Origin: Sulfuricella sp.
GTDB lineage: Bacteria; Pseudomonadota; Gammaproteobacteria; Burkholderiales; Sulfuricellaceae
NCBI GenBank assembly: GCA_028714955.1
Contig: JAQTLK010000012.1
Location: forward strand, 1-34,376
DNA: 34,376 nucleotides
Reading direction: 5' to 3'
The translations under genes were made by a program, and so were the position numbers. The notes beneath the pieces are model-generated. The model was not told the origin of the DNA, searched no databases, and was given only the letters and a program-made list of their open reading frames with translations. Positions 24,745-32,913 of this stretch are shown piece by piece (position 1 is the stretch's first letter; each line of letters opens with the position of its first letter).

Positions 24745-26046
24745 ATGCGCATGAAAATCGACACAAAACTGATCAAGGCCATGACATGGGCGGCGCTGCT
24801 TGCCGCTTCGCAGCTACCTGCCATTGCCGCATCGCAGGTGCTTGCTTCCATCGGCGCCATGCAGGTCACTTCCGACGAACTGAATGCCGCGATTGCCAGT
24901 TCGCCCTTTTCCACCCAGTTTGCTGCGATGAATGAGGACGATCAGGCCGGTTTGCGCGGAGACATGTTGCGGCGGCTGGTCGCCTCCCGTCTTTTGACGC
25001 TCGAGGCGCAACGGCTCGGCCTCGATAAATCCAGTGACTACCGGCAGGACATCGAAAATTTTCGCCTCGGCCTGGTTTATCGCCATTACATGGACAAGCT
25101 GCGCGAACGCATCGTGGTCCCCCCTGACACGCTGGCTGAGATGAAACAGCAGATGAAGGGCGATGCGGACGGACTGGCCGCCGCCAAGGCGGCTTACATA
25201 TCCAATCAATACAAGCTGTTGAAGCAGACCACGCTGGAAAACCTGAAGAACCAGGATCACGTTGTCCTGCATGAGGAGCGCATCAAGCCGGGGATCAAAC
25301 CGGACACCGTGCTGATGGAGGGGAAAAGCTTCCATATCAAGTACGCTGACATCGTCAACCCCCGCGAACATTCAACCTTGCCGAATCCCGAGTGGATCAA
25401 GGAGCAATTGTACAAGCGCGGCGAATTGCTGCTGATTGCAAACGCCGCGGACAAACTGGGGGTCGATGTTTCCGGCAAACTGAAGCAATACCAGAAGGAA
25501 CGCCTGCCGGCCCTGATGCTTGAAACCAAGACCCGCGAATGGATTTCCAGTGAAAAGACGCTGCACGACTGGTTCGACAAGCACCCAGAAGTCGCGACGA
25601 TCCCGGAGCGGCGCCACATCGGCCAGCTGGTGGTTGCCACCCGCAAGGAGGCCGAGGCGCTGCGCGCGCGCATTCTCAAGGGCGAGAGCCTGTTTACCCT
25701 GGCCGGGCAATATAGCATCGATCCGCTGGGACGAAAGCAGAACGGCGACATCGGCTGGCTCGTCGCAGGGCGGGGCATGCCTGAACTCGACCGCGCCTCG
25801 GCGAAGCTTGAGGACGGCAAGGTCAGCGACGTGATCGAAACCAGGGCAGGCTTCCACCTGCTGACGGTCCTGGAGCGTCAGCCCATGAGCAGGAAAACCT
25901 ACGCTGGCGTGCGCGACCGTATCGCGCAACTCATCATCAATGAAAAGCTTCCGCCGTATCTGGGCGATCTGGAGCGGCGCTACAAGGTATCCTGGAACGT
26001 GATCCAGGCGCGTGACGACAGTGCCCAGAAAGTCCTCAAGCAGTAG
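24745..26046 (+). CDS. Periplasmic PpiC-type peptidyl-prolyl isomerase (SurA/PrsA-like)
   Basis: A 433-residue exported foldase with a signal peptide (about 1-29, ending PAIAA). An N-terminal SurA-like helical region (about 40-125) holds VTSDELNAAI and the MLRRLVASRLLTLEAQRLGL pattern typical of SurA_N domains. One parvulin/PpiC domain lies at about 289-378 (RHIGQLVVATRKEAEAL, FTLAGQYSIDPLGRKQNGDIGW, and the late RAGFHLLTVLE). SurA has two parvulin domains, and this protein has one clear copy, with a middle segment (140-285) of helical character. Its place between multihaem cytochrome and thioredoxin genes suggests it assists folding of the cytochromes. A PPIase also accompanies the octahaem sulfite reductase in mcc/sir loci. 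It ends two bases before the thioredoxin gene. Confidence 0.88.
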   Translation: MRMKIDTKLIKAMTWAALLAASQLPAIAASQVLASIGAMQVTSDELNAAIASSPFSTQFAAMNEDDQAGLRGDMLRRLVASRLLTLEAQRLGLDKSSDYRQDIENFRLGLVYRHYMDKLRERIVVPPDTLAEMKQQMKGDADGLAAAKAAYISNQYKLLKQTTLENLKNQDHVVLHEERIKPGIKPDTVLMEGKSFHIKYADIVNPREHSTLPNPEWIKEQLYKRGELLLIANAADKLGVDVSGKLKQYQKERLPALMLETKTREWISSEKTLHDWFDKHPEVATIPERRHIGQLVVATRKEAEALRARILKGESLFTLAGQYSIDPLGRKQNGDIGWLVAGRGMPELDRASAKLEDGKVSDVIETRAGFHLLTVLERQPMSRKTYAGVRDRIAQLIINEKLPPYLGDLERRYKVSWNVIQARDDSAQKVLKQ

Positions 26047-26048
26047 CG

Positions 26049-26639
26049 ATGTTCCGCTCCGGCACACTGTCATTCCTGTTCGTAGCCGCTGTGCTGGCGG
26101 CGGGAACGACCGTTGCCGGGGTTTCTCTCGCCGCTGAAAGCATCCCTGCCAGAACGCCGCCCCAGGCGGCCGGCGCCATGAACCCGCCGGCGGGACCGCC
26201 CGACACTGCCTGGTCGCGGGAAGCCTTTTCCCTGCCTGGCCTGGACGGCGTGAAGCACACGCTGGCGGAGTGGAAAGGCAAGGTCATCATGCTCAATTTC
26301 TGGGCCACCTGGTGCCCATCATGCCAGACAGAAATCAGCGATTTCATTGCCTTCCAGGAAGAATACCGGGCACAGGGGCTTCAGGTCGTCGGTCTCGGTC
26401 TGGATGTCGAACAAAAGCTGCGCAATGTCCAGCGCACGCTGGAGATCAATTACCCCATCCTGGTTGCCGATCCAGCGCGGCATGCAAACCTGATCAGGCA
26501 ATGGGGCAACAGCAGCGGAGTGATTCCCTATACCGTCGTGATCGATCGGGAGGGACAAATAATCTACACCCATCGCGGTCCGCTGCACCGTGACGCATTC
26601 GACGAGAATGTCCTGCCCCTCCTCTCCGGCAAGCACTGA
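26049..26639 (+). CDS. TlpA/ResA-type periplasmic thiol-disulfide protein
   Basis: A 196-residue thioredoxin-fold protein with an N-terminal export signal or anchor (about 7-29). The redox-active WCPSC motif (C89, C92) lies in LNFWATWCPSC, and a cis-proline region follows (SGVIPYTVVIDREG). TlpA/ResA/CcmG-like proteins keep apocytochrome CXXCH cysteines reduced so that haem can be attached. It is two bases downstream of the PpiC gene, so the pair is co-translated and likely serves maturation of the multihaem cytochromes encoded upstream. A role in copper-site assembly is an alternative for TlpA proteins. Confidence 0.9.
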   Translation: MFRSGTLSFLFVAAVLAAGTTVAGVSLAAESIPARTPPQAAGAMNPPAGPPDTAWSREAFSLPGLDGVKHTLAEWKGKVIMLNFWATWCPSCQTEISDFIAFQEEYRAQGLQVVGLGLDVEQKLRNVQRTLEINYPILVADPARHANLIRQWGNSSGVIPYTVVIDREGQIIYTHRGPLHRDAFDENVLPLLSGKH

Positions 26640-26670
26640 CAGGCAACCCATTTGGCTGTTGGATCCGTTT

Positions 26671-26695
26671 CTCCCTCATCCCCAGCCCTTCTCCA
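26671..26695. repeat. GC-rich intergenic repeat, copy 3 (partial)
   Basis: Reads CTCCCTCATCCCCAGCCCTT then CTCCA, matching the opening of the copy at 11499 except one base and the inverted right half of the copy at 7859. It lies between the thioredoxin stop and rlmJ and has no complementary partner arm here, so it is a solitary half-element. Confidence 0.6.
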
Positions 26696-26745
26696 AGCAG
26701 GTCCGTCTCGCATACAATTCTCTCCTCGCTACCCGGACTTTTCCC

Positions 26746-27606
26746 ATGCTGAGCTACCGTCACGCCTTCCATGCCGGCAATCACGCCGATGTATTGAAAC
26801 ACCTTGTCCTGGTACAACTGAACCGCTATCTCGGCCAGAAAGACAAGCCTTTCTGGGTCATCGACACGCATGCCGGGGCCGGTCTCTATGCCCTGGACAC
26901 CGGCTATGCGACCCAGTTGAAGGAGTTCGACAGCGGCATCGGCAAGCTGTGGGCGCGCAAGGATTTGCCGCCAGCGCTGGCCGAGTATGTGGCGCTGGTG
27001 CGTGCCGTCAACCCGGACGGCGCGCTGCGCTTTTACCCCGGCTCGCCCTGGCTGGCGCTGCACACCATGCGCCCCCAGGACCGTCTGCGCCTGTTCGAAT
27101 TGCATGGCAGCGACAGCCGCATTCTGCAAGACAACTTCAAGCACGAGCTCGGCAGCGATCACGCGCGGCGCGTGACCATTGCTGTTGCCGACGGCTTTGC
27201 CGCGCTCAAGGCCTTGCTTCCCCCAGCGCCACGCCGCGCCCTGGTGCTGATCGACCCATCCTACGAAATGCGCGATGACTACCAGCACGTGATCGCCGCG
27301 CTCAAGGATGGCCTGGCGCGCTTTGCCACCGGCACTTATGCCGTGTGGTATCCGCAACTCGCCAAGCCCGAAGCGCGGCAGTTGCCGGAAAAGCTCAAAC
27401 GGCTGCCGGTGAAAAGCTGGCTGAACGTTTCCCTCACCGTCCGCGTGCCGGGTTCGGACGGTTTCGGCATGCATGGCAGCGGCATGTTCATCATCAATCC
27501 GCCGTGGACGCTGCATGAAACGCTCGCGGAAATCATGCCCTGGCTGGTGCCGGTGCTGGGCCAGGATGCCGGGGCGGGCTTCGTGCTGGAACAGGAAACA
27601 CCATAG
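26746..27606 (+). CDS. rlmJ: 23S rRNA (adenine2030-N6)-methyltransferase
   Basis: Methylates A2030 of 23S rRNA with S-adenosylmethionine. The 286-residue product opens with the family signature MLSYRHAFHAGNHADVLKH and has a SAM-binding region (VIDTHAGAGLY). The catalytic motif DPSYE occupies the position of the usual (D/N)PP(Y/F). The late GSGMFIINPPW is also typical. Length matches E. coli RlmJ (280). The frame is open for 52 codons upstream, but that part crosses the repeat element and the end of the thioredoxin gene. The conserved N-terminus fixes the start at the ATG 26746. Confidence 0.94.
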   Translation: MLSYRHAFHAGNHADVLKHLVLVQLNRYLGQKDKPFWVIDTHAGAGLYALDTGYATQLKEFDSGIGKLWARKDLPPALAEYVALVRAVNPDGALRFYPGSPWLALHTMRPQDRLRLFELHGSDSRILQDNFKHELGSDHARRVTIAVADGFAALKALLPPAPRRALVLIDPSYEMRDDYQHVIAALKDGLARFATGTYAVWYPQLAKPEARQLPEKLKRLPVKSWLNVSLTVRVPGSDGFGMHGSGMFIINPPWTLHETLAEIMPWLVPVLGQDAGAGFVLEQETP

Positions 27607-27664
27607 CGCGGCTTGAATGCTGTTAAAATTTTCCATTCACCAAGTGACCGGACCGCCCACTCCC

Positions 27665-28204
27665 ATGCGTTTCTTGCCCCTGTTGTGGCAATCCCGCCCA
27701 CCCGCCGCGCTCTGCCCATATCGTCCCTGGCTAATCGACAGCGGCTCTCTCACGCATCGCATCCAGGCGCGCTGCAGTCGTTTCAGCGTGCGCGGCTTGC
27801 GTCTCGCCATGGACAGGCCGGCGTGTGACGAGGCAGCTTGCGTGAAATTGAATCCGCGCGAACTGGCGCTGCTGCGCGAGGTGCTTCTGTATTGCGGCGA
27901 AACCCCGGTTGTTTTCGCCCATAGCGTGATTCCCCGCATGGGCTTGCATGGTCCGTGGCGCAATTTGAGCAAACTCGGCAGCAAACCGCTGGGCGCGGCG
28001 CTGTTCGCCGACCCGCAGGTGGAGCGCATGCCGCTGCAGTTCAAGAAACTCAGCCGCCACCACGAGCTCTATCGCCGTGCCAGCCGTATCCTGCCTGCCC
28101 CCCCGGCGCACCTGTGGGCGCGGCGTTCGGTGTTCACGCTGCGGCGCCAGCCGATTCTGGTCACGGAAGTTTTCCTGCCCGGCATTCTGGAGTTGAGGCC
28201 ATGA
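27665..28204 (+). CDS. ubiC: Chorismate pyruvate-lyase
   Basis: Splits chorismate into 4-hydroxybenzoate and pyruvate, the first committed step of ubiquinone synthesis. The 179-residue protein has the family landmarks [37 protein letters not shown] and the terminal ILVTEVFLP containing the catalytic glutamate. I chose the ATG at 27665 (MRFLPLLW). An earlier in-frame start at 27617 adds 16 poorly conserved residues. A TTAAAAT sequence at 27622-27628 could be a -10. It overlaps ubiA by four bases, which is the usual ubiCA arrangement. Confidence 0.92.
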   Translation: MRFLPLLWQSRPPAALCPYRPWLIDSGSLTHRIQARCSRFSVRGLRLAMDRPACDEAACVKLNPRELALLREVLLYCGETPVVFAHSVIPRMGLHGPWRNLSKLGSKPLGAALFADPQVERMPLQFKKLSRHHELYRRASRILPAPPAHLWARRSVFTLRRQPILVTEVFLPGILELRP

Positions 28205-29091
28205 CGTTGAAAGAGCGACTTGATCTATATGAAAAGCTGATGCGGCTCGACAAGCCCATCGGCATCCTGCTGCTCGCCTGGCCGACGCTGTGGGCGTTGT
28301 GGATTTCTTCCGCGGGCCAGCCCAACTGGATCATCGTATGGATTTTCATGCTCGGCACGGTGCTGATGCGCTCCGCCGGATGCGTTATCAACGACTATGC
28401 CGACCGCAATTTCGACCCCCATGTCGAACGCACCCGGAACCGCCCCATGGCCGCCGGACTGGTGGGCAACAAGGAAGCGCTGGCGTTGTTCGCGGCACTG
28501 TCCCTCTGCGCTTTCCTGCTCATCCTGCGGCTTAACCGGCTCACCATCCTGCTGTCCTTCGCCGCGCTGTTCCTGGCCGCCAGCTATCCCTTCACCAAGC
28601 GTTTCTTCGCCATTCCGCAGGCCATCCTGGGCATTGCTTTCGGCTTTGGCATTCCCATGAGCTTCGCCGCGCAAACTGGCCAGGTGCCGGCCATGGCGTG
28701 GCTCATGCTGCTTGCCAACATTTTTTGGGCGATCGCCTACGATACCGAATACGCCATGGTGGACCGCGAGGACGACCTCAAGATCGGCATCAAGACTTCC
28801 GCCATCACCTTTGGCCAATACGACGTGCTCGCGGTATTGGCCTGTTACGGCCTGACCCTGGCCATTCTCGCCGCAATCGGTGGGTGGTTCAGGCTCGGGC
28901 TGTTTTATTATGCCGGCCTCGCCGTGGCGCTGGGCATCGCGGTCTATCATTACACCCTGATCCGCCAGCGCGAACGGGACAAATGCTTCAGGGCCTTCAC
29001 CCACAACAACTGGTTCGGCGCGGCGATCTTCGGCGGCATCCTGCTAAACTACTGGCAAGCAAGCTTGTTTGCCATGCGCGGCTTTTTCTGA
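28201..29091 (+). CDS. ubiA: 4-hydroxybenzoate polyprenyltransferase
   Basis: Attaches the polyprenyl tail to 4-hydroxybenzoate, the second step of ubiquinone synthesis, in the inner membrane. The 296-residue protein has eight to nine predicted helices. It shows the magnesium-diphosphate motif [19 protein letters not shown] near residue 64 and the second acidic motif [13 protein letters not shown] near 180. It starts [21 protein letters not shown], typical of UbiA. The ATG overlaps the ubiC stop by four bases, so its substrate is made by the gene just before it. Confidence 0.96.
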   Translation: MTLKERLDLYEKLMRLDKPIGILLLAWPTLWALWISSAGQPNWIIVWIFMLGTVLMRSAGCVINDYADRNFDPHVERTRNRPMAAGLVGNKEALALFAALSLCAFLLILRLNRLTILLSFAALFLAASYPFTKRFFAIPQAILGIAFGFGIPMSFAAQTGQVPAMAWLMLLANIFWAIAYDTEYAMVDREDDLKIGIKTSAITFGQYDVLAVLACYGLTLAILAAIGGWFRLGLFYYAGLAVALGIAVYHYTLIRQRERDKCFRAFTHNNWFGAAIFGGILLNYWQASLFAMRGFF

Positions 29092-29131
29092 GAAAACCAC
29101 CCGCCCGCCTGCCTCTGATTAGGAGTTTTCC

Positions 29132-29578
29132 ATGTATCGCACCTTCATTGCATTCACTGTAATACTGGCTGTTCCACCCGCGTTGGCCGAGTCGCTCGCC
29201 CCGCCGCAGGATGCGCGCCAACTGGTCAACATGCCGGACCTGCCGCGCAGCCTCATGCGTGCCGACATGCAGGACCACCTGGCCGCGCTCAACGAAATCA
29301 TCGGCGATCTGGCGGAAAACAAATTCGCTGCCGCCGCCGAGACCGCCGAGAAGCGCATGGGTCAAAGCTCCATGGGCAAGCACACCTACCTGGCGCGCGG
29401 CCAGGGACCGGGCCGTTTCATGCCCGATACCATGCGTCAGATGGGCTGGAACATGCACGATGCCGCGAGCGAATTCGCCAGGGTGGCGAAGAGCGGCGAC
29501 CAGGCCAAGGCCCTCGCCGCGCTGCAACAGCTCACAACAAGCTGCGTGGCTTGCCACATGTCTTTCCGCACCCGTTAA
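29132..29578 (+). CDS. Exported monohaem cytochrome c'-like protein
   Basis: A 148-residue protein with a signal peptide (about 1-19, ending ALA) and a mature helical domain that carries one haem motif, CVACH, only at the extreme C-terminus (138-142). That position is the signature of the four-helix-bundle cytochromes c' and c-556. Methionine-rich stretches ([33 protein letters not shown]) could supply an axial ligand, in which case it is more c-556-like than true c'. TAGGAG lies eight bases before the ATG. It sits between ubiA and a small membrane protein. Roles of relatives include nitric oxide binding and electron transfer; none can be assigned here. Confidence 0.8.
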   Translation: MYRTFIAFTVILAVPPALAESLAPPQDARQLVNMPDLPRSLMRADMQDHLAALNEIIGDLAENKFAAAAETAEKRMGQSSMGKHTYLARGQGPGRFMPDTMRQMGWNMHDAASEFARVAKSGDQAKALAALQQLTTSCVACHMSFRTR

Positions 29579-29590
29579 AGCGATACCGCC

Positions 29591-29935
29591 ATGAACACGC
29601 CTCCCAACACGTCCGACCTCGATTCCGCCAGGACGCTCGCCGCCGTGGTTTATGCCTTGCAGGCGATATCCTTCTTTTTCGGCATTACCGCCATCGTCGC
29701 CATCGTCATCAATTACGTCAAGATCGACGATATCAAGGGCACGTGGCTGGAATCGCATTTCCGCTGGCAGATACGCACCTTCTGGTTCGGCCTGTTGTGG
29801 GGCGTGATCGGTGCCGCTACTTTCATACTCATCATCGGCTGGTTCGTCCTGGCGGCCGATGCCGTGTGGGTGATCTACCGCATCGTCAAGGGCTGGCTGC
29901 GTCTCAACGAAGGCAAGGAAGTCTTCCCGCAATGA
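29591..29935 (+). CDS. DUF4870-type small membrane protein
   Basis: A 114-residue inner-membrane protein with three predicted helices (about 17-43, 62-85 and 88-102) and the family pattern [17 protein letters not shown] followed by [12 protein letters not shown]. It belongs to the widespread COG3671/DUF4870 group of unknown role. It is 12 bases after the cytochrome c'-like gene, and its stop overlaps the ubiD start (ATGA), so it is translated with ubiD. Confidence 0.8.
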   Translation: MNTPPNTSDLDSARTLAAVVYALQAISFFFGITAIVAIVINYVKIDDIKGTWLESHFRWQIRTFWFGLLWGVIGAATFILIIGWFVLAADAVWVIYRIVKGWLRLNEGKEVFPQ

Positions 29936-31395
29936 AATATAAAGACCTGCGCGACTTCATCGCGCAACTGGAACAGCAGGGTGAACTCAAGCGCATCAGC
30001 GCCGAAGTGGACCCACATCTCGAAATGACCGAAATCTGCGACCGCGTGCTGCGCGCGCAAGGTCCGGCCATCCTGTTCGAGAAACCCAGGGGCCACGCCA
30101 TCCCGGTGCTCGCCAACCTGTTCGGCACGCCGAAAAGGGTCGCCATGGGCATGGGCGAAGATTCGGTCGAGGCGTTGCGCGAAGTCGGCAAGCTGCTGGC
30201 TTTCCTCAAGGAACCGGAGCCCCCCAAGGGCCTCAAGGACGCCTGGGACAAGCTGCCGATCTTCAAGCAGGTGCTCAACATGGCGCCGAAAGAGTTGTCC
30301 AGCGCGGCCTGCCAGGATGTGCTGTGGGAGGGCAGGGACGTCGATTTGTCGAAGCTGCCCATCCAGACCTGCTGGCCGGGCGACGTGGCGCCGCTCATCA
30401 CCTGGGGCCTGGTGATCACCAGGGGGCCCTACAAGAAGCGCCAGAACCTGGGCATCTACCGCCAGCAGGTGATCGCGCCCAACAAGGTCATCATGCGCTG
30501 GCTCGCCCATCGCGGCGGCGCGCTGGATTTGCGCGACTTCCAGGAAGCGCATCCGGGGCAGCCTTTCCCCGTCGCCGTCGCGCTCGGCGCGGACCCGGCC
30601 ACCATCCTGGGCGCGGTGACGCCGGTGCCGGACTCCCTCTCCGAATACCAGTTCGCCGGCCTGCTGCGCGGCTCGAAAACCGAGCTGGTGAAATGCCTGG
30701 GCAACGACCTGCAAGTGCCGGCTTCCGCCGAAATCGTGCTCGAAGGCGTGATCCATCCCGGCGAAATGGCGCCGGAAGGCCCTTACGGCGACCACACCGG
30801 CTATTACAACGAGGTGGCCGAATTCCCGGTGTTCACCATCGAGCGCATCACCATGCGCAAGAACCCCATTTACCACAGCACCTACACCGGCAAGCCGCCG
30901 GACGAGCCGGCCATCCTCGGCGTGGCGCTGAACGAGGTTTTCGTGCCGCTGCTGCAGAAGCAGTACCCGGAAATCACCGATTTCTACCTGCCGCCCGAAG
31001 GCTGCTCCTACCGCCTCGCCGTGGTGAGCATCAAGAAGCAGTATCCCGGCCACGCCAAGCGCGTGCTGTTCGGCGTATGGAGCTTCCTGCGCCAGTTCAT
31101 GTACACCAAGTTCATCATCGTCACCGACGAGGACGTCAATATCCGCGACTGGAAGGAAGTGATCTGGGCCATGACCACCCGCGTCGACCCGGCGCGCGAC
31201 ACGCTGCTGGTGGAAAACACCCCCATCGACTATCTCGATTTCGCCAGCCCGGTCTCCGGCCTGGGCTCGAAAATGGGCATGGACGCGACCAACAAGTGGC
31301 CGGGCGAAACCAGCCGCGAATGGGGCCGGCCCATTGTCATGGATGAAGCGGTGAAACGCCGGGTGGACGCGATGTGGCAGGAACTGGGACTATAA
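29932..31395 (+). CDS. ubiD: 3-octaprenyl-4-hydroxybenzoate carboxy-lyase
   Basis: Decarboxylates polyprenyl-4-hydroxybenzoate in ubiquinone synthesis using prenylated FMN made by UbiX. The 487-residue length fits (E. coli 497). Family features are [21 protein letters not shown], the [20 protein letters not shown] prFMN-binding stretch, [12 protein letters not shown] with the active-site acid region, [10 protein letters not shown], and the C-terminal [14 protein letters not shown]. The start at 29932 overlaps the preceding stop. Together with ubiC and ubiA upstream this makes three early ubiquinone genes in one cluster. No ubiX is in the window. Confidence 0.96.
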   Translation: MKYKDLRDFIAQLEQQGELKRISAEVDPHLEMTEICDRVLRAQGPAILFEKPRGHAIPVLANLFGTPKRVAMGMGEDSVEALREVGKLLAFLKEPEPPKGLKDAWDKLPIFKQVLNMAPKELSSAACQDVLWEGRDVDLSKLPIQTCWPGDVAPLITWGLVITRGPYKKRQNLGIYRQQVIAPNKVIMRWLAHRGGALDLRDFQEAHPGQPFPVAVALGADPATILGAVTPVPDSLSEYQFAGLLRGSKTELVKCLGNDLQVPASAEIVLEGVIHPGEMAPEGPYGDHTGYYNEVAEFPVFTIERITMRKNPIYHSTYTGKPPDEPAILGVALNEVFVPLLQKQYPEITDFYLPPEGCSYRLAVVSIKKQYPGHAKRVLFGVWSFLRQFMYTKFIIVTDEDVNIRDWKEVIWAMTTRVDPARDTLLVENTPIDYLDFASPVSGLGSKMGMDATNKWPGETSREWGRPIVMDEAVKRRVDAMWQELGL

Positions 31396-31396
31396 T
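31391..31396 (+). promoter_or_regulatory. Perfect -10 box overlapping the ubiD stop, for the ArsR-rhodanese gene
   Basis: TATAAT spans the ubiD stop codon and lies six bases before the ATG at 31403, which would place the transcription start on the A of that ATG. No good -35 is seen at 16-18 bases and no Shine-Dalgarno sequence precedes the ATG. A leaderless message is therefore possible. Confidence 0.4.
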
Positions 31397-31402
31397 TTCT
31401 CC

Positions 31403-32077
31403 ATGACCAATCCACCCACGCCCAAGAAACGGCTGTTCGAACAGTTCGCCCGCGTGGCGAAATCCCTCGCCAGCGCCAACCGCCTCGAACTTCTGGAAGC
31501 CCTGGCCCAGGGCGAGCGCGGCGTGGACGCGCTGTCTCAGGCGAGCGGCATGTCCGTCGCCAACACCTCCCATCACCTGCAAATCCTGCGCGAGGGCGGC
31601 CTGGTGCAGTCGCGCAAGGAAGGCCTGCAGGTGATCTACCGTCTTTCCAGCGATGAGGTGCTGCGCCTCGTTTCCGCCATGCGCAAGGTTGCTGAACTGC
31701 ATGTGGCCGAAGTGGACCGCATTGTGCGCGACAACTTCGAAAGCAAGGACAACCTCACTCCCATCCGCCGGGACGAATTGATGGATCGCGTGCGTGACGG
31801 CGAAGCCATGGTGATCGACGTGCGTCCTTCCTCCGAATTTAACGCCGGACATATCGATGGCGCCATCAACATCCCCTTGGCCTCGCTGGCCGAGCACCTG
31901 GAAAAGCTCCCGATCGAGCAGGAAATCGTGGCCTATTGCCGTGGCCCCTACTGCATGCTGGCCTTCGACGCAGTCGCGCAACTGCGCCAGCACGGCTATC
32001 ATGCCCGCCGTCTGGAAGACGGCTTCCCGGAGTGGAAAGCCGAGAACCTTCCGACTGACTCGGGCGCATCCTCCTGA
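31403..32077 (+). CDS. ArsR-family regulator fused to a rhodanese domain
   Basis: A 224-residue predicted sulfur-responsive repressor. Residues about 10-105 form an ArsR winged helix (LASANRLELLEAL, LSQASGMSVANTSHHLQILREGGLV, GLQVIYRL). Residues about 125-217 form a rhodanese domain (MVIDVRPSSEFNAGHIDGAINIPL) whose active loop is CRGPYC, with catalytic Cys179 and a second Cys184. These are the only cysteines in the protein. The usual ArsR metal or persulfide cysteines of the helix-turn-helix part are therefore absent, and sensing probably uses the rhodanese loop. It starts seven bases after ubiD. The next gene encodes a persulfide-dioxygenase-like enzyme preceded by a large palindrome that is the likely operator. 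Confidence 0.9.
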   Translation: MTNPPTPKKRLFEQFARVAKSLASANRLELLEALAQGERGVDALSQASGMSVANTSHHLQILREGGLVQSRKEGLQVIYRLSSDEVLRLVSAMRKVAELHVAEVDRIVRDNFESKDNLTPIRRDELMDRVRDGEAMVIDVRPSSEFNAGHIDGAINIPLASLAEHLEKLPIEQEIVAYCRGPYCMLAFDAVAQLRQHGYHARRLEDGFPEWKAENLPTDSGASS

Positions 32078-32092
32078 CCAACAAAATTTCTG

Positions 32093-32120
32093 TTGATAAT
32101 TTGCCTCCTTGTTGTATTAT
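32093..32120 (+). promoter_or_regulatory. Sigma-70-like promoter for the persulfide dioxygenase operon
   Basis: TTGATA (32093-32098), 16-base spacer, TATTAT (32115-32120). The -10 lies inside the left arm of the 24-bp inverted repeat, so a protein bound there would block RNA polymerase. Transcription would start near 32127, in the loop, giving a leader of about 31 bases that contains only the right arm and hence no hairpin. Confidence 0.6.
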
Positions 32121-32155
32121 TCAAATATTCGTTTGAATAATACAACAAGGAGGCA
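32102..32155. promoter_or_regulatory. Perfect 24-bp inverted repeat: probable operator and SD-sequestering hairpin
   Basis: The left arm is 32102-32125, the six-base loop TATTCG is 32126-32131 and the right arm is 32132-32155. All 24 positions are complementary by direct comparison. The inner part (ATTATTCAAA and TTTGAATAAT) is AT-rich like ArsR-family operators. The outer part of the right arm contains the AAGGAGG ribosome site (32147-32153) four bases before the ATG, and its left-arm complement CCTCCTT equals the anti-Shine-Dalgarno sequence. A transcript reading through from the regulator gene would lock the ribosome site in a very stable stem. Confidence 0.9.
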
Positions 32156-32157
32156 GC

Positions 32158-32913
32158 ATGTTTCTCAGACAACGCCTGGCGCCCGAAGCCACCCTTTCCT
32201 ACCTGCTCGGCTGCGGTTCATGCGCGGTGGCGGTCGCCGTCGATCCGGTCGCCGGCGACGAGGACTGGTTCATCGACCAGGCCGCGCAGCAGAATGTAAA
32301 AATCACCCACGTCATCGACACCCATGTGCATGCCGACCATTATTCCGGCGGTCGCGCCCTGGCCGAGCGAACCGGTGCACGCTACTGCCTGCACGAGTCC
32401 AACCAGGAGCGGGTGAAGTTTCCCTTCCACACCCTGGTCGACGGGGAAACCATCGAAGTCGGCAACGTGGCGGTGCAAGTCATGCACACCCCCGGCCACA
32501 CGCCGGATTCCATCTGCCTGGCGGTGACCGACAAGCGCCGCAGCGCCGAGCCGTGGTTCGCACTTACCGGCGACACCCTGTTCGTCGGCAGCATCGGCCG
32601 TCCCGACCTGGCGGGCAAGGGCAAGGAATGGGCGGAGCAGCTGTTCGACAGCCTGCACGGCAAACTCATGAGCCTGCCCGACGCGGTGGAACTGTTCCCC
32701 GGCCATACCTCCGGCAGCGTGTGCGGCGCGGGCATTTCCGGCAAGCCGTCTTCGACGGTGGGCTTCGAGAAACGCTTCAACACCGGGCTGAAAATCACCA
32801 ACAAGGATGAGTTCATCCATCACATCCTGGCTGACATCCCGCCCCGGCCGGCGGAGATGGAACGCATTATCGCTACCAATCTGGGCCGCGAATCTGGGGG
32901 TCTGAGCAGATGA
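32158..32913 (+). CDS. ETHE1-like persulfide dioxygenase (metallo-beta-lactamase fold)
   Basis: A 251-residue mononuclear-iron-type hydrolase-fold enzyme. Characterised ETHE1/Blh relatives oxidise glutathione persulfide to sulfite. Metal ligands are visible: HVHADH (56-61), PGHT with His114, GDTLFVGSIGRPDL with Asp139, and a second PGHT with His183. The ETHE1-type sequence after the third motif (SIGRPDLAGKG) separates it from glyoxalase II. It lacks a signal peptide and is cytosolic. AAGGAGG is the ribosome site, lying inside the palindrome upstream. It overlaps the MFS gene by four bases. Pairing with an ArsR-rhodanese regulator fits a sulfide/persulfide detoxification or oxidation role like the bigR-blh operons. 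Confidence 0.85.
   Translation: MFLRQRLAPEATLSYLLGCGSCAVAVAVDPVAGDEDWFIDQAAQQNVKITHVIDTHVHADHYSGGRALAERTGARYCLHESNQERVKFPFHTLVDGETIEVGNVAVQVMHTPGHTPDSICLAVTDKRRSAEPWFALTGDTLFVGSIGRPDLAGKGKEWAEQLFDSLHGKLMSLPDAVELFPGHTSGSVCGAGISGKPSSTVGFEKRFNTGLKITNKDEFIHHILADIPPRPAEMERIIATNLGRESGGLSR

Noticed and set aside
22254-24914. A long minus-strand open frame (about 886 codons) opposite the seven-haem gene
   Set aside because: The plus strand encodes seven CXXCH motifs and a signal peptide; the antisense product shows no domain and spans a terminator.
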